From positions 62,001 through 126,000 of the forward strand of contig NZ_JACOII010000020.1 of the NCBI RefSeq assembly GCF_016306625.1: a DNA stretch of 64,000 nt. The letters are read 5' to 3'. The notes beneath the pieces were generated by a model. It was not told where the DNA came from and searched no databases. It saw only the letters and a list, made by a program, of their open reading frames with translations. Below are positions 1 to 10,087 of this stretch, in pieces; positions within the stretch are counted from its first letter, which is position 1; every line of letters begins with the position of its first letter. This stretch comes from Xenorhabdus lircayensis (lineage in GTDB: Bacteria > Pseudomonadota > Gammaproteobacteria > Enterobacterales > Enterobacteriaceae). A program made the position numbers and the translations under genes.

Positions 1-2
1 CG

Positions 3-584
3 GTTGGTATCCACCAAATTCATGCCATCTGGCCCACCCAACAATTAAGAACCCAGCTCTCCTCTGCGGCGGGCAGTAATAGTTGGGTTCAAGTAAAGAT
101 GCATTCCGCTGTTGAACAAGCCATTCAACAATTTAAATCCGATGGCATGCAAGTGTTAGCAACTCATCTTTCTGATAAAGCCGTCGATTTCCGCCAAATT
201 GATTACACTAAACCTACCTGCATCATTATGGGGCAGGAAAAGAAAGGTATTTCAAAACAAGCTATCACTTTGGCAGATCATGACATCATCATTCCGATGG
301 CAGGTATGGTGCAATCACTAAATGTTTCCGTCGCATCTGCCCTGATCCTGTATGAAGCACAACGACAGCGCCAATTGGCTGGCATGTATCAGCGGGAGGA
401 AAGCACATTGTCCGAAGAGGAACAGCAAAAACTGCTTTTCGAAGGAGGATATCCCGTTTTGGCCGCAGTTTCTTGCCGTAAAGGTCTGGAACAGCCATTG
501 ATTGATAAACAAGGGCAAATCATCGCAAGTGAATCATGGTGGGCAGCAATGCAGGCAACGACCGCACCATCAACAAGGAAATAA
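3..584 (+). CDS. trmH: tRNA (guanosine-18-2'-O)-methyltransferase TrmH, 5' end outside window
   Basis: SpoU/TrmH-family SPOUT methyltransferase that methylates the 2'-OH of G18 in the tRNA D-loop. The frame is open from base 3 and reads VGIHQIHAIWP before the first internal Met at 99, so the true start lies left of the window; about 42 residues are missing compared with the 229-residue E. coli protein. The C-terminal SPOUT knot motifs are intact: NSWVQVK, a GQEKKGIS loop and PMAGMVQSLNVSVASALILYEAQRQR. It stops 22 bp before recG, the same trmH-recG order as the E. coli spoT operon. The identification comes from recalled sequence similarity over the whole visible length. Confidence 0.96.
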   Translation, partial: VGIHQIHAIWPTQQLRTQLSSAAGSNSWVQVKMHSAVEQAIQQFKSDGMQVLATHLSDKAVDFRQIDYTKPTCIIMGQEKKGISKQAITLADHDIIIPMAGMVQSLNVSVASALILYEAQRQRQLAGMYQREESTLSEEEQQKLLFEGGYPVLAAVSCRKGLEQPLIDKQGQIIASESWWAAMQATTAPSTRK

Positions 585-606
585 ATCACACCGACGGAGA
601 TATCGC

Positions 607-2688
607 ATGAAAGGCCAACTACTTGATGCCATCCCCTTAACCACCCTGCGTGGTGTTGGAGCCAGTCAGCTCACTAAGCTCGCCGAATTAGGGTTAGTCA
701 ACCTACAGGATTTGCTGCTGCATCTACCTCTCCGCTATGAAGATCAAACCCGCCTGTATACCATCAATGAGTTGCTGCCCGGCATTTATGCTACGGTAAC
801 AGGTGAAATATTGCGCACCAATGTGGCTTTTGGGCGTCGTCGTATCATGATCTGCCAAATCAGCGATGGCACAGGAATATTGACTCTACGTTTTTTCAAT
901 TTCACCGCTGCCATGAAAAATAATTTGGCCGAAGGGAAACACGTCGTTGTCTATGGCGAAATCCGTCGCGGCAACCAAGGGCCAGAGATTATTCATCCTG
1001 AATATAAAGTCCAGCAACACGCCAACCGTGTTCAGTTGCAAGATACCTTAACCCCTATCTATCCCACGACTGAGGGAGTGCGCCAAACAACGCTGCGCAG
1101 ATTGATTGAGCAGGCATTGGAGATATTGGATACCTGTGCCATTAATGAATTGTTACCGGAAGAATTCAGCCGGAAGATGATCAGCCTGCCCAGTGCACTG
1201 CATACGTTACACCGGCCCCCGCCAGATATCTCTCTGACCGATTTGGAAAATGGACGACACCCAGCCCAGCGTAGGTTGATTCTGGAAGAATTTCTGGCAC
1301 ACCATTTAAGTATGCTAGCGGTCAGAGCGGGAGCCCAGCGCTTTCACGCCCAGCCGCTCACGGCGGATAATTCGCTAAAACAGCAGCTTCTTAGCCAATT
1401 GCCATTCTCACCAACAGGTGCGCAAGCGCGTGTCGTTGCAGAAATAGAACACGATCTGGAAAAAAACGTCCCCATGATGCGCTTGATACAAGGGGATGTT
1501 GGGTCGGGTAAAACGCTGGTGGCAGCTCTGGCGGCAGTCCGTGCCATTGTTCACGGCAAACAAGTTGCGTTGATGGCGCCAACTGAGCTGCTGGCGGAGC
1601 AACATGCCAATACCTTCCGCCAATGGTTGGAGCCACTCAGTATTCAAGTCGGCTGGCTGGCTGGCAAGCAAAAAGGCAAGGCTCGTCAGGCACAGCAAGA
1701 CGCAATTGCGAGTGGTCAAGTGAGCATGGTCGTCGGGACTCATGCAATGTTTCAAGAGCAAGTCAAATTCGCGGGATTAGCGCTAGTTATCATCGATGAA
1801 CAACATCGATTCGGTGTTCATCAACGACTTGCGTTATGGGAAAAAGGCCGCGAACAAGGATTCCATCCTCATCAATTGATCATGACAGCGACCCCCATTC
1901 CACGGACATTGGCAATGACCGCCTATGCCGATCTGGATACGTCCATCATTGATGAATTGCCGCCAGGCCGAACTCCAGTGATAACCGTTGCTATCCCCGA
2001 TACCCGCCGAAACGACATTATCCAACGTATCAAAAACGCCTGTTTGGATGAAGGACGTCAGGCTTATTGGGTATGTACTCTGATCGAAGATTCCGAAGTA
2101 CTGGAAGCGCAAGCAGCGCAAGCGACCAGTGAAGAACTGGCACTGGCGTTGCCGGAGCTGAAAATCGGCTTAGTGCATGGGCGAATGAAATCCGCAGAAA
2201 AGCAAATCATCATGGAGGCTTTCAAACAGGGTGAATTACAATTGCTGGTCGCCACGACAGTCATTGAAGTCGGTGTCGATGTGCCCAATGCCAGCCTAAT
2301 GATTATCGACAACCCCGAGCGGCTGGGATTGGCCCAGTTGCACCAGCTTCGTGGGCGTGTCGGGCGTGGTGCCATCGCTTCACACTGTGTCTTGCTCTAT
2401 AAAACGCCACTGACCAATACAGCCAAAATACGTCTGCAAGTTTTACGGGATAGTAACGATGGTTTTGTGATTGCCCAAAAAGATTTGGAAATCCGCGGGC
2501 CGGGTGAATTACTTGGCACACGCCAAACGGGTAATGCAGAGTTTAGGATCGCAGATTTATTGAGGGATCAAAGTATGTTGCCCGAAGTTCAACGCATCGC
2601 TCGCTATATCCATCAGCACTATCCTGAACATGCCAAGGCACTGATTGAGCGCTGGCTACCGGATCGCTCGCAATATAGCCATGCTTAA
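607..2688 (+). CDS. recG: ATP-dependent DNA helicase RecG
   Basis: Superfamily 2 helicase that remodels stalled replication forks and branch-migrates Holliday junctions. The frame is open further upstream, but the ATG at 607 gives 693 residues, the same length as E. coli RecG, and the N-terminus MKGQLLDAIPL aligns with it; a GGAG lies just upstream. The N-terminal wedge/OB domain covers roughly residues 1-250. Walker A GDVGSGKT is near residues 296-303 and the DEQH box near 397-400. The later motifs include TATPIPRTLAMT and the HQLRGRVGRG region. It probably shares a transcript with trmH and ends in a bidirectional hairpin before convergent gltS. Confidence 0.97.
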   Translation: MKGQLLDAIPLTTLRGVGASQLTKLAELGLVNLQDLLLHLPLRYEDQTRLYTINELLPGIYATVTGEILRTNVAFGRRRIMICQISDGTGILTLRFFNFTAAMKNNLAEGKHVVVYGEIRRGNQGPEIIHPEYKVQQHANRVQLQDTLTPIYPTTEGVRQTTLRRLIEQALEILDTCAINELLPEEFSRKMISLPSALHTLHRPPPDISLTDLENGRHPAQRRLILEEFLAHHLSMLAVRAGAQRFHAQPLTADNSLKQQLLSQLPFSPTGAQARVVAEIEHDLEKNVPMMRLIQGDVGSGKTLVAALAAVRAIVHGKQVALMAPTELLAEQHANTFRQWLEPLSIQVGWLAGKQKGKARQAQQDAIASGQVSMVVGTHAMFQEQVKFAGLALVIIDEQHRFGVHQRLALWEKGREQGFHPHQLIMTATPIPRTLAMTAYADLDTSIIDELPPGRTPVITVAIPDTRRNDIIQRIKNACLDEGRQAYWVCTLIEDSEVLEAQAAQATSEELALALPELKIGLVHGRMKSAEKQIIMEAFKQGELQLLVATTVIEVGVDVPNASLMIIDNPERLGLAQLHQLRGRVGRGAIASHCVLLYKTPLTNTAKIRLQVLRDSNDGFVIAQKDLEIRGPGELLGTRQTGNAEFRIADLLRDQSMLPEVQRIARYIHQHYPEHAKALIERWLPDRSQYSHA

Positions 2689-2705
2689 AATACGCATTTA
2701 ATGAC

Positions 2706-2738
2706 AAATATGCCGCTGAGTATTTCAGCGGCATATTT
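2706..2738. terminator. Bidirectional terminator between recG and gltS
   Basis: A perfect 14-bp inverted repeat (AAATATGCCGCTGA and its complement) encloses a 5-nt GTATT loop. It sits between the convergent stops of recG and gltS, with A-rich and T-rich flanks that let it work in both directions. Confidence 0.75.
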
Positions 2739-2774
2739 AGCCAAGATATCAGGCGATATCAAAAATGAATCAAT

Positions 2775-3989
2775 TTAACCTGCTACAGATGGAAATACCG
2801 GTAATAACAGATACATTTTGATAACAGCAGCGTTAACTATATCGATAAAGAATGCCCCAACCATCGGCACGAGTAAGAATGCCACGTGAGATGGCCCACA
2901 ACGGTCAGTAATCGCCTGCATATTCGCAATAGCCGTTGGCGTCGCCCCCAAGCCAAAACCGCAGTGACCGGCTGACAATATTGCGGCGTCATAATTTTTA
3001 CCCATCACACGGTAAGTCACGAAAATCGCGTACAACGCCATCACCACTGCCTGCACGGCGAGGATCACCAGCATGGGTAGTGCGAGGGAAGCCAATTGCC
3101 ATAGTTTCAGGCTCATCAACGCCATTGCAAGGAACAGTGACAAACTGACGTTACCCAATACAGAAACCGCTCGGTCAAATACCCGATAAAAACCAAGCAT
3201 AGACAGGCCATTACTGAGGATGACCCCAACAAACAGTACACACACGAACGTCGGCAGTTCAAAGGCAGTACCTTCCAACTGTTTTTCAATAAAGCTACCC
3301 GCCAACAAGCAAATGGAAATCATGGCAATGGTTTCCAACATCACTAATGGCGTGATAAGCCGGCCAGTATAAGGTTTCTCAAAAGCAGTCGGGATCTCAG
3401 TATCATCTGCACTCAAACCCGGTGTTTTGGTATTTTTCACCAGAAAACGAGCCACTGGGCCACCGATCAAACCACCCAAGACCAAACCGAATGTCGCACA
3501 AGCCATTGCGACTTCCGTCGCATTCTCAAAGCCGTAACGTTCAGTGAATACTTTGCCCCAAGCGGCTCCTGTTCCGTGGCCACCTGAAAGCGTAATAGAC
3601 CCTGCCAACAGCCCCATTAATGGGTCAAGACCAAGCATTTTCGCCAATGCGATGCCTACGGTGTTTTGCACCAATAACAGGCCAACAACCACGAAGACAA
3701 ACATTATCAGAAGCTTTCCGCCCGCTTTCAGGCTGGCAAGATTAGCGTTCAAGCCGATTGTGGCAAAGAATGTCAACATTAGGGGATCTTTTAGGGATAA
3801 ATCAAAACTGACTTCCCAACCCGTGGTTTGTTTAACCGCCAATAAAACTAAAGCGACTAATAACCCGCCCGCGACTGGCTCAGGGATCGTATATTTTTCG
3901 AGGAATGAGACTGATTGTACGAGCTTTCTTCCTAGTAGTAAAACAAGTGTGGCAGCAACGAGCGTGCCATAAATATCCAGATGATACAT
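2775..3989 (-). CDS. gltS: Sodium/glutamate symporter GltS
   Basis: Inner-membrane Na+-coupled glutamate importer of the ESS family. The protein is 404 residues (E. coli 401) and hydrophobic throughout. Family signatures are conserved: LLGRKLVQSVSFLEKYTIPEPVAGG near the N-terminus, GSITLSGGHGTGAAWGKVF in the first re-entrant half, and the related GHCGFGLGATPTAIANMQAIT in the second half. It is convergent with recG and divergent from xanP, as in E. coli. Confidence 0.96.
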   Translation of the reverse strand: MYHLDIYGTLVAATLVLLLGRKLVQSVSFLEKYTIPEPVAGGLLVALVLLAVKQTTGWEVSFDLSLKDPLMLTFFATIGLNANLASLKAGGKLLIMFVFVVVGLLLVQNTVGIALAKMLGLDPLMGLLAGSITLSGGHGTGAAWGKVFTERYGFENATEVAMACATFGLVLGGLIGGPVARFLVKNTKTPGLSADDTEIPTAFEKPYTGRLITPLVMLETIAMISICLLAGSFIEKQLEGTAFELPTFVCVLFVGVILSNGLSMLGFYRVFDRAVSVLGNVSLSLFLAMALMSLKLWQLASLALPMLVILAVQAVVMALYAIFVTYRVMGKNYDAAILSAGHCGFGLGATPTAIANMQAITDRCGPSHVAFLLVPMVGAFFIDIVNAAVIKMYLLLPVFPSVAG

Positions 3990-4162
3990 CTATGTACCCC
4001 ATCCATTGTTAATATTATGTGAATTTAATGTGACGTTATAATCATCCTATAAAAACGCCAAGAGCAGGTAGGGATCGGATTAGAAAGAAAATTATTAATA
4101 AACACAAGTTAAAACATTTAAAAATGTGACGGAATTAAGTCGTTTTTCATAATGAAAACTTA

Positions 4163-4178
4163 ACGCAAACGATTGCTT
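4163..4178 (+). promoter_or_regulatory. Probable PurR operator upstream of xanP
   Basis: ACGCAAACGATTGCTT matches 13 of 16 positions of the enterobacterial PurR consensus (ACGCAAACGTTTTCGT). It lies about 55 bp before the chosen xanP start, in the gltS-xanP divergent gap. Purine-dependent repression of a purine permease is biologically plausible. The call rests on motif match only. Confidence 0.6.
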
Positions 4179-4231
4179 TAATGATGTAGATCATTAAAAT
4201 GTTCTCCTTTGTCCATCTGGAATTTCACAAC

Positions 4232-5617
4232 ATGGTCAATTTAGCCCGTGAGTCCAATTCACCAGCCGTTTCCGACAAATCAGACAATGAATTGATCTAT
4301 CGTCTCGAAGATAAACCGCCTCTCCCACATGCCCTATTTGCTGCATGCCAACACTTACTGGCAATGTTTGTGGCTGTTATTACTCCGGCGATGTTGATTT
4401 GCCAGGCCCTTGGGCTTCCAGAGCAGGATACGCAGCGCATTATCAGTATGTCCCTGTTCGCCTCAGGTCTGGCATCACTTATTCAAATTCGCTCTTGGGG
4501 GCCGATCGGTTCCGGATTGCTTTCAATTCAGGGGACCAGTTTTAACTTCGTTGCTCCACTGATTATGGGCGGGCTGGCGCTGAAAAATGGAGGCGCTGAT
4601 ATCCCAACCATGATGGCAGCCCTGTTTGGTACACTGATGCTCGCCTCAATGACCGAAATACTGCTCTCCCGTGTGCTGCATCTGGCAAGAAGGGTCATTA
4701 CGCCTCTGGTATCCGGTATCGTGGTCATGATTATCGGCCTGTCGCTGATCCAAGTCGGATTAACCTCAATTGGAGGCGGTTACTCTGCCATTCAAAACGG
4801 TACATTTGGTGCACCGGAAAATCTACTGTTAGCAGGAGTTGTCCTTGCTGTTATCGTGCTGCTAAATCGCCAAAAGAACCCTTACCTGCGCATCTCTTCT
4901 CTGGTCATTGCCATGATAGTCGGCTATCTGGTGGCATGGTACATGGACATGCTGCCTCTCTCGACACCAAAAGAAAATACACCTGTCATCACGATCCCCT
5001 CACCGCTCTATTACGGCCTGTCTTTTGATTGGAATCTGCTGATCCCACTTATTCTTATTTTTATGGTGACGTCACTGGAAACCATTGGCGACATCACAGC
5101 AACCTCAGATGTTTCAGAGCAGCCAGTCAGTGGCCCACTATATATGAAACGCATCAAGGGCGGTGTGCTGGCAAATGGCCTCAATTCGATGGTTTCAGCA
5201 GTATTCAATACGTTTCCAAATTCCTGCTTTGGCCAGAACAATGGCGTAATCCAACTGACAGGCGTTGCCAGCCGCTATGTCGGCTATATTATTGCCTCAA
5301 TGCTAATTCTGCTGGGACTGTTCCCCGCCGTGGCAGGTTTTGTGCAACATATCCCCGAACCTGTCTTGGGAGGAGCGACGATTGTTATGTTTGGTACTAT
5401 CGCCGCTTCTGGCGTCAGAATCGTTTCCCGCGAACCACTGAATCGCCGTGCGATTATGATCATTGCACTATCGCTAGCGGTAGGTTTAGGTGTTTCTCAG
5501 CAACCATTGATTTTGCAGTTTGCACCTGATTGGGTTAAGAACTTACTCTCTTCGGGTATTGCTGCGGGAGGGCTAACAGCTATTCTGCTGAACCTGATTT
5601 TTCCTCAGGAAAAATAG
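4232..5617 (+). CDS. xanP: Xanthine permease XanP (NCS2 family)
   Basis: Inner-membrane proton/xanthine symporter of the NAT/NCS2 family. The protein matches E. coli XanP (YicE) nearly end to end, including [19 protein letters not shown], the [16 protein letters not shown] segment and the NAT signature around [21 protein letters not shown]. The ORF opens at 4199, but the ATG at 4232 gives 461 residues and puts 17 residues before NELIYRLED, compared with 18 in E. coli, so I prefer it; neither start has a strong Shine-Dalgarno. Gene order gltS-xanP-yicH is as in E. coli. A PurR-like box lies upstream and a strong terminator follows. Confidence 0.93.
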   Translation: MVNLARESNSPAVSDKSDNELIYRLEDKPPLPHALFAACQHLLAMFVAVITPAMLICQALGLPEQDTQRIISMSLFASGLASLIQIRSWGPIGSGLLSIQGTSFNFVAPLIMGGLALKNGGADIPTMMAALFGTLMLASMTEILLSRVLHLARRVITPLVSGIVVMIIGLSLIQVGLTSIGGGYSAIQNGTFGAPENLLLAGVVLAVIVLLNRQKNPYLRISSLVIAMIVGYLVAWYMDMLPLSTPKENTPVITIPSPLYYGLSFDWNLLIPLILIFMVTSLETIGDITATSDVSEQPVSGPLYMKRIKGGVLANGLNSMVSAVFNTFPNSCFGQNNGVIQLTGVASRYVGYIIASMLILLGLFPAVAGFVQHIPEPVLGGATIVMFGTIAASGVRIVSREPLNRRAIMIIALSLAVGLGVSQQPLILQFAPDWVKNLLSSGIAAGGLTAILLNLIFPQEK

Positions 5618-5640
5618 CATAGATTTGGATACCTTTTGTC

Positions 5641-5674
5641 ACTCCCGCTTTACTGGCGGGAGTTTTCTTTTTTT
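5641..5674 (+). terminator. Rho-independent terminator of xanP
   Basis: An 8-bp GC-rich stem (ACTCCCGC / GCGGGAGT) with a 7-nt loop is followed by a T-rich run, 23 bp after the xanP stop. Confidence 0.88.
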
Positions 5675-5823
5675 ACGTTCATTTTGCGTAGCTATCCGCA
5701 ATATCCGCATTAACTCGCCCTGAAATGCACTAAATGATGTTTTTGTCAGTGCCACCTATTGAGTGCCTATCCTTTTTGCGGCATAAAAGAGTTTCTGTCA
5801 GGAGGCTATGCTGAGGTGCATTT

Positions 5824-7611
5824 ATGAAGTGGTTAGGGAAATTTGTTGTCACTCTTCTATTGTTGTTGATTCTGGCAATCATAGTTATCTATGTTGTTGT
5901 CCAGACACATTGGGGAACCAAACAAGTAAGTCAATGGTTCAACAAACAGGGGCATTATCAAGTCAGTATTGAAAGCATCAATCATAGCTGGCTGCAACCT
6001 GCCACCTTAACGTTTAATCAAGTGGATATCCGCGATAAACAAAGCCCGTTCTCACTCAGTGCCAATACCGTCAATCTCGATTTCAAATGGCAGCACCTGC
6101 TGACACCTCAAAACCTCCATCGTCTGACATTACAACAAGGAACATTGACGCTATCCGGAAACCAATTTCCGCCTCCCTTGCAAGCAGATATTTTACAACT
6201 GAATCAGATGAATATTCAGTTAAACAATCCCAATACACACATTCAGGGAGAGAATATCACCGGCGGCATTGCTCCTTGGATCCCTACCGTGAAAAACCCG
6301 TTTGGTAATGGACAATATCAATTCAGTGCCAGTGCGATCCATTTAAATGGCATTCCTGTTGAAAATGTCATTATGCAAGGCAGTTACCAGAATAATGCCC
6401 TGTCTATCGACTCCTTTGGTGCGACATTTCTGCGAGGCGCCATTTCTGGAGATGGTCAGCGATTATCTGACGGTAGCTGGCGGTGGAATAACCTCCTGAT
6501 CAGCGATATCCGCTGGCAATCACCGATGACACTGAACGCATTGAAGGGCAAAATTAGTCATCTTCCCGCTATTCACGTTAAAGACCTCAATATCACCAAT
6601 GCCAAACTGCAAGGGCAAAACTGGTCTGTCGATTATCTGGATAGCACTATCAAAAACTTGGGGCTGGTCAATGGCAGTTGGGATGCCGAAGATGGGTTGA
6701 TTGATTTTAATGTGATGAACATGATGCTGAATGACGCACAGTTCAGCGATACGCTTGGGAAATTCCGTTTTTCTGGTGATACTTTTACTATTGCTAACCT
6801 AACGACCCATTATCAAAAAGGATTGTTCAATATCCAATCTCAATGGGATCGCAAAAACCGACAACTGACTCTCAAGGATAGCTCGGTAACAGGGCTGCTT
6901 TATATTCTGCCATCAACCTGGATCAACTATTTCAAAAACCCTGCACCGGAATGGATTTCAGGATTGAAACTAAATGACATTACCATCAATAATACTCTGC
7001 TGATTGATACCAATCCCAGCTTCCCGTTCCAGCTCACCACCCTTTCTGGCCATGTTGATACCTTGGATATCTTGAAAAATGGCAAATGGGGATTGTGGAA
7101 TGGTCAGGCATTCTTGCAAACCGCCGGAGGGACATTCAATAAAGTTGAAATAGTTCGCCCTTATCTGCAATTGCACACCACAGATGGCAAAATAACCATT
7201 GATAAATTGAATGCCTTCACACGTGATGGACTACTACAAATCACCGGCACAGCTGAACAACAAACCGCTCAGACCCCTTTTAACCTCAATTTCAAAGGAA
7301 TGAATGCAGATTTGAACATTTTGCCACAATGGGGTTGGGTACCGCTCAATATTCAGGGAGCAGGGAATTTCTCACTCTCTATCACAGGTGATCTCTCTGC
7401 TGATGATGTTAAAGGAACAATCAATGGCACATTGGTTGCTGAAGATAAATCATCAGACAAAGAGTCACAGTCTATTGAGCAGGGTTTGATTTCAACCAGT
7501 CGCTGCTCCCCCACAACACACTCTCCCGTAGATAACCCGGAAGCCGAACACTCGACAACAGACAATCACTCTACAACAGAGAGACAAACCTGCGCAAAAA
7601 TCAAGCTGTAG
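5824..7611 (+). CDS. yicH: AsmA-family protein YicH
   Basis: Member of the AsmA/YhdP/TamB-like group of inner-membrane-anchored periplasmic bridge proteins, which are implicated in phospholipid transport to the outer membrane; the role of YicH itself is not settled. It has 595 residues (E. coli about 569). One N-terminal transmembrane helix (about residues 5-27) precedes a long beta-rich periplasmic region. A GAGGTG ribosome site precedes the ATG. The C-terminal tail is Ser/Thr/Glu-rich and looks lineage-specific. Its stop overlaps the convergent fabY stop by 11 bp. The position after xanP matches E. coli. Confidence 0.88.
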   Translation: MKWLGKFVVTLLLLLILAIIVIYVVVQTHWGTKQVSQWFNKQGHYQVSIESINHSWLQPATLTFNQVDIRDKQSPFSLSANTVNLDFKWQHLLTPQNLHRLTLQQGTLTLSGNQFPPPLQADILQLNQMNIQLNNPNTHIQGENITGGIAPWIPTVKNPFGNGQYQFSASAIHLNGIPVENVIMQGSYQNNALSIDSFGATFLRGAISGDGQRLSDGSWRWNNLLISDIRWQSPMTLNALKGKISHLPAIHVKDLNITNAKLQGQNWSVDYLDSTIKNLGLVNGSWDAEDGLIDFNVMNMMLNDAQFSDTLGKFRFSGDTFTIANLTTHYQKGLFNIQSQWDRKNRQLTLKDSSVTGLLYILPSTWINYFKNPAPEWISGLKLNDITINNTLLIDTNPSFPFQLTTLSGHVDTLDILKNGKWGLWNGQAFLQTAGGTFNKVEIVRPYLQLHTTDGKITIDKLNAFTRDGLLQITGTAEQQTAQTPFNLNFKGMNADLNILPQWGWVPLNIQGAGNFSLSITGDLSADDVKGTINGTLVAEDKSSDKESQSIEQGLISTSRCSPTTHSPVDNPEAEHSTTDNHSTTERQTCAKIKL

Positions 7612-8518
7612 CAAAACGCTCGGGAGGCAGGACAATATAAGTTCCGGTGAACACGCTACCAACGCCATGTTCACCGCTAACCAGCACTTCCAGTTTTACG
7701 CGCGCTTTGTTGCCTCTGGCAAGACGGGCCAGATCACCGCTCATATTATTGAAATCCGCAGTTGCACTGGGGCGCCCCGTTATGGGCTGCCGGTAACGAA
7801 TATTGGCATCCACTAAAATAATGTCTCCACCCAGCTGGCGCTCCTGCAACAACAACCAAATCAGTCCCCATGCCGTTAAAGTCGCCTGCGAAAACAGACT
7901 GCCAGCGAAAATAGTATGGTGCGGATTCTGGTTTCCGGCTTCAGGCATAGTTGTGATAAAACGCTGCCCAGTATATTGAGTGATCCGCAACCCCATCTTT
8001 TCGCTTAAGGGAATATTCTTGTACCATGCCTGCTGCAATTCTGCACACCAGTCAGGGCGATGCAGAATATCATCAAGGCTCATAATAGGCTTGATCATCA
8101 AAAAATGGTTAATCGGTAACGTCTTAGCACCATTGATCAGGCCGCGGTTTTGAAAGCCTAATTTATCGAAGAAATCAACAGCATCTTCCCGTACACTGCA
8201 AACAACCCGTTTTACCCCTTCCTGCCTGGCGACAGATTCCAATGCCATCTCAATCAGTGTACCTAACCCTTTCCTCTGCACATTGGGATGAACAGCCAGA
8301 AAACGGATAGCACCTTCATTGTCCGCATTGATATATAAACGCCCAACAGCAAGCGGATTACCATGTTCATCCACCACCATTTGATGATGGGCCATCGAAT
8401 CGTAACCATCTTTCTCTGAACCGATAGGCTGGTGAAGCGGCTTACGCAGCATCTCCCAACGAAATTGGTAATAGGTTTCCAACTCTTGTTCTGTTTGAGG
8501 TACTCTCAGATGGTACAT
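7601..8518 (-). CDS. fabY: Bifunctional GNAT/thioesterase-fold protein FabY (YiiD)
   Basis: Two-domain protein of 305 residues, orthologous to E. coli YiiD, a member of the family reported as acetyl-ACP synthase FabY feeding fatty acid initiation. Residues about 1-150 form a GNAT acetyltransferase domain ([19 protein letters not shown] is the acetyl-CoA loop). Residues about 155-300 form a YiiD-type hot-dog domain ([23 protein letters not shown]). The start [10 protein letters not shown] aligns with the conserved region of E. coli YiiD, which carries a short extra N-terminus; AAGGAG precedes it. It lies downstream of dtd on the same strand, as in E. coli. Confidence 0.9.
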   Translation of the reverse strand: MYHLRVPQTEQELETYYQFRWEMLRKPLHQPIGSEKDGYDSMAHHQMVVDEHGNPLAVGRLYINADNEGAIRFLAVHPNVQRKGLGTLIEMALESVARQEGVKRVVCSVREDAVDFFDKLGFQNRGLINGAKTLPINHFLMIKPIMSLDDILHRPDWCAELQQAWYKNIPLSEKMGLRITQYTGQRFITTMPEAGNQNPHHTIFAGSLFSQATLTAWGLIWLLLQERQLGGDIILVDANIRYRQPITGRPSATADFNNMSGDLARLARGNKARVKLEVLVSGEHGVGSVFTGTYIVLPPERFATA

Positions 8519-8649
8519 AGGAACAGCTCCTTCTCTTGTGTGTAGTCATGTGTAGTCGGGGGAAACGTATGCAGCACAAGGTGGGTTATTTTATTATTGT
8601 AAAAAGCAATATTTCTTATAAAATCAATCCATTGAAATGTTCCACCACA

Positions 8650-9087
8650 TCATACTTGCAACCAGAAAGTCACCGGTCCATCATTTGTCAAACTGACTTT
8701 CATATCCGCAGCAAATTTCCCCATTTCTGTTTTTACACCAGTTACACGGCACTGTTCAACAAAATAGCGATAAAGTTCATCTGCTTTTTGAGGCTCGGCA
8801 CCACCAGAAAAACCTGGTCTTAAGCCTTTCTGGGTATCCGCAGCTAATGTAAATTGGGACACAACCAGCAAACTGCCATGAGCCTGCTGAACATTTAAAT
8901 TCATTTTTCCCTGCTCATCGCTGAATACCCGATATCTCATTACTTTTTCACATAAACGCAGGGCTTTCTGGGGATCATCGTCTTTTTCAACTCCCAGTAA
9001 TACCAGCAAACCCTGTCCAATTTCGCCAATAGTTTCACCTTCAACAACAACCTTTGCCTCTGTTACGCGCTGAATTAATGCGATCAT
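8650..9087 (-). CDS. dtd: D-aminoacyl-tRNA deacylase Dtd
   Basis: Removes D-amino acids, and glycine mischarged on tRNA-Ala, from tRNAs as a proofreading step. The 145 residues equal the usual family length. Signature motifs are present: [17 protein letters not shown] (the SQFTL catalytic motif) and [11 protein letters not shown] (the Gly-cisPro motif). AGGTAAG precedes the ATG. It lies 57 bp after yihX on the same strand and 131 bp before fabY, so the three may form one transcript. Confidence 0.96.
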   Translation of the reverse strand: MIALIQRVTEAKVVVEGETIGEIGQGLLVLLGVEKDDDPQKALRLCEKVMRYRVFSDEQGKMNLNVQQAHGSLLVVSQFTLAADTQKGLRPGFSGGAEPQKADELYRYFVEQCRVTGVKTEMGKFAADMKVSLTNDGPVTFWLQV

Positions 9088-9144
9088 TTTTCTTACCTGT
9101 TATCCTTGCCCAGACCGGGCAAGGAGAGGAGAGAGCGGAAGATG

Positions 9145-9762
9145 TTAAATTTCTGTGGGAAGCGAGAAATTATATGCTTTAAAGTAATCAGGAACCACGT
9201 TCCTGTCAGTAACATGAATTGCATTGATACCTGATTTTTTCGCGGCTTCAACGTTTTCTAAAACATCATCAAAGAACATGGCTTTATCCGCCTCCACACC
9301 TTCTATTTCAAGCACATATTTAAAAATATCAGGATTCGGTTTACGCATCCCCAGATCTTGAGATAAATAAAGAAAATCCGCTGATTCAGCAATCTCAGGG
9401 TAGTTCACTGGCCAGTAATCAAGATGCAATCGGTTTGTATTTGACAGTACAACCACACGATGCCCTTGAGCACGCAATTTATTCATTAACTCAATAACTT
9501 CCTGCCTGATACCAATAAAAATCGCCTGCCAGCCTTCCGCGAACTGTTCAAAACTGAGCGAAACGTCCATTTCATCACACATCATTTCCGCAAATTCACT
9601 GTCAGTGATTTGCCCATGTTCATGTTTTTCAAAGGTTTCTCCCAATGAAAATCTCGGGGTCAATGTTGCCAATGGTGTCCCACTCAGATTACTCCAGACA
9701 GCCAGTACTCTTTTAAAATCAATATCAATAATCACGTTACCCATATCGAAAATATACAGCAT
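9145..9762 (-). CDS. yihX: HAD-family sugar-phosphate phosphatase YihX
   Basis: Orthologue of E. coli YihX, a cytoplasmic HAD-like alpha-D-glucose-1-phosphate phosphatase. The reading frame is open to 9942, but the ATG at 9762 is preceded by a strong AGGAGGG and gives 205 residues starting MLYIFDMGNVIIDIDF, matching E. coli. HAD motif I is FDMGN near residue 6, motif II is VVLSNTN, the motif III lysine is in LGMRKPNPDIF, and motif IV is AMFFDDVLENV. Upstream lies a four-copy 20-bp tandem repeat. Confidence 0.92.
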   Translation of the reverse strand: MLYIFDMGNVIIDIDFKRVLAVWSNLSGTPLATLTPRFSLGETFEKHEHGQITDSEFAEMMCDEMDVSLSFEQFAEGWQAIFIGIRQEVIELMNKLRAQGHRVVVLSNTNRLHLDYWPVNYPEIAESADFLYLSQDLGMRKPNPDIFKYVLEIEGVEADKAMFFDDVLENVEAAKKSGINAIHVTDRNVVPDYFKAYNFSLPTEI

Positions 9763-9855
9763 AATCCCTCCTGACTGACGCTCATAGTTTGGTACTTTTA
9801 TCATAATTTTATGAAGAAAAAAGAATAAAGAGACAAAAAGACAATCAAATTGCTT

Positions 9856-9935
9856 TTTGATGAATGGTTGTTGCATTTGATAAATAGTTATTGAGTTTGA
9901 TAAATAGTTGTTGAGTTTGATAAATAGCCGTTGAA
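9856..9935. repeat. Four tandem copies of a 20-bp unit upstream of yihX
   Basis: Four head-to-tail 20-bp units begin at 9856, 9876, 9896 and 9916. The consensus is TTTGATAAATAGTTGTTGAG. The two middle copies differ at one position; the outer copies are more degenerate. They lie in the gap between the typA terminator and yihX, about 95 bp from the yihX start. Confidence 0.85.
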
Positions 9936-10000
9936 ATCCCAATTGGCTGTACGGACGAATGATTAGAAATGGATGGCAGAGATTATTGGAAGAAATATCA

Positions 10001-10028
10001 TAAAAAACTCAGGGTGCCGAAACACCCT
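10001..10028 (-). terminator. Rho-independent terminator of typA
   Basis: Read on the minus strand, a 6-bp stem AGGGTG / CACCCT with a 6-nt loop is followed by GAGTTTTTT. It lies about 60 bp beyond the typA stop. Confidence 0.75.
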
Positions 10029-10087
10029 AAGCTATTCACATTCAAACTGTCACACGCAATGTATCACACGCATGTATCACAGAGAAA

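Noticed and set aside
502-606. Extended recG start giving 728 residues
   Set aside because: The extra 35 codons overlap trmH and do not match RecG; the ATG at 607 gives the exact family length.
9856-9935. 20-bp tandem repeats considered as a CRISPR array
   Set aside because: The units are directly adjacent with no spacers and no cas genes are nearby.
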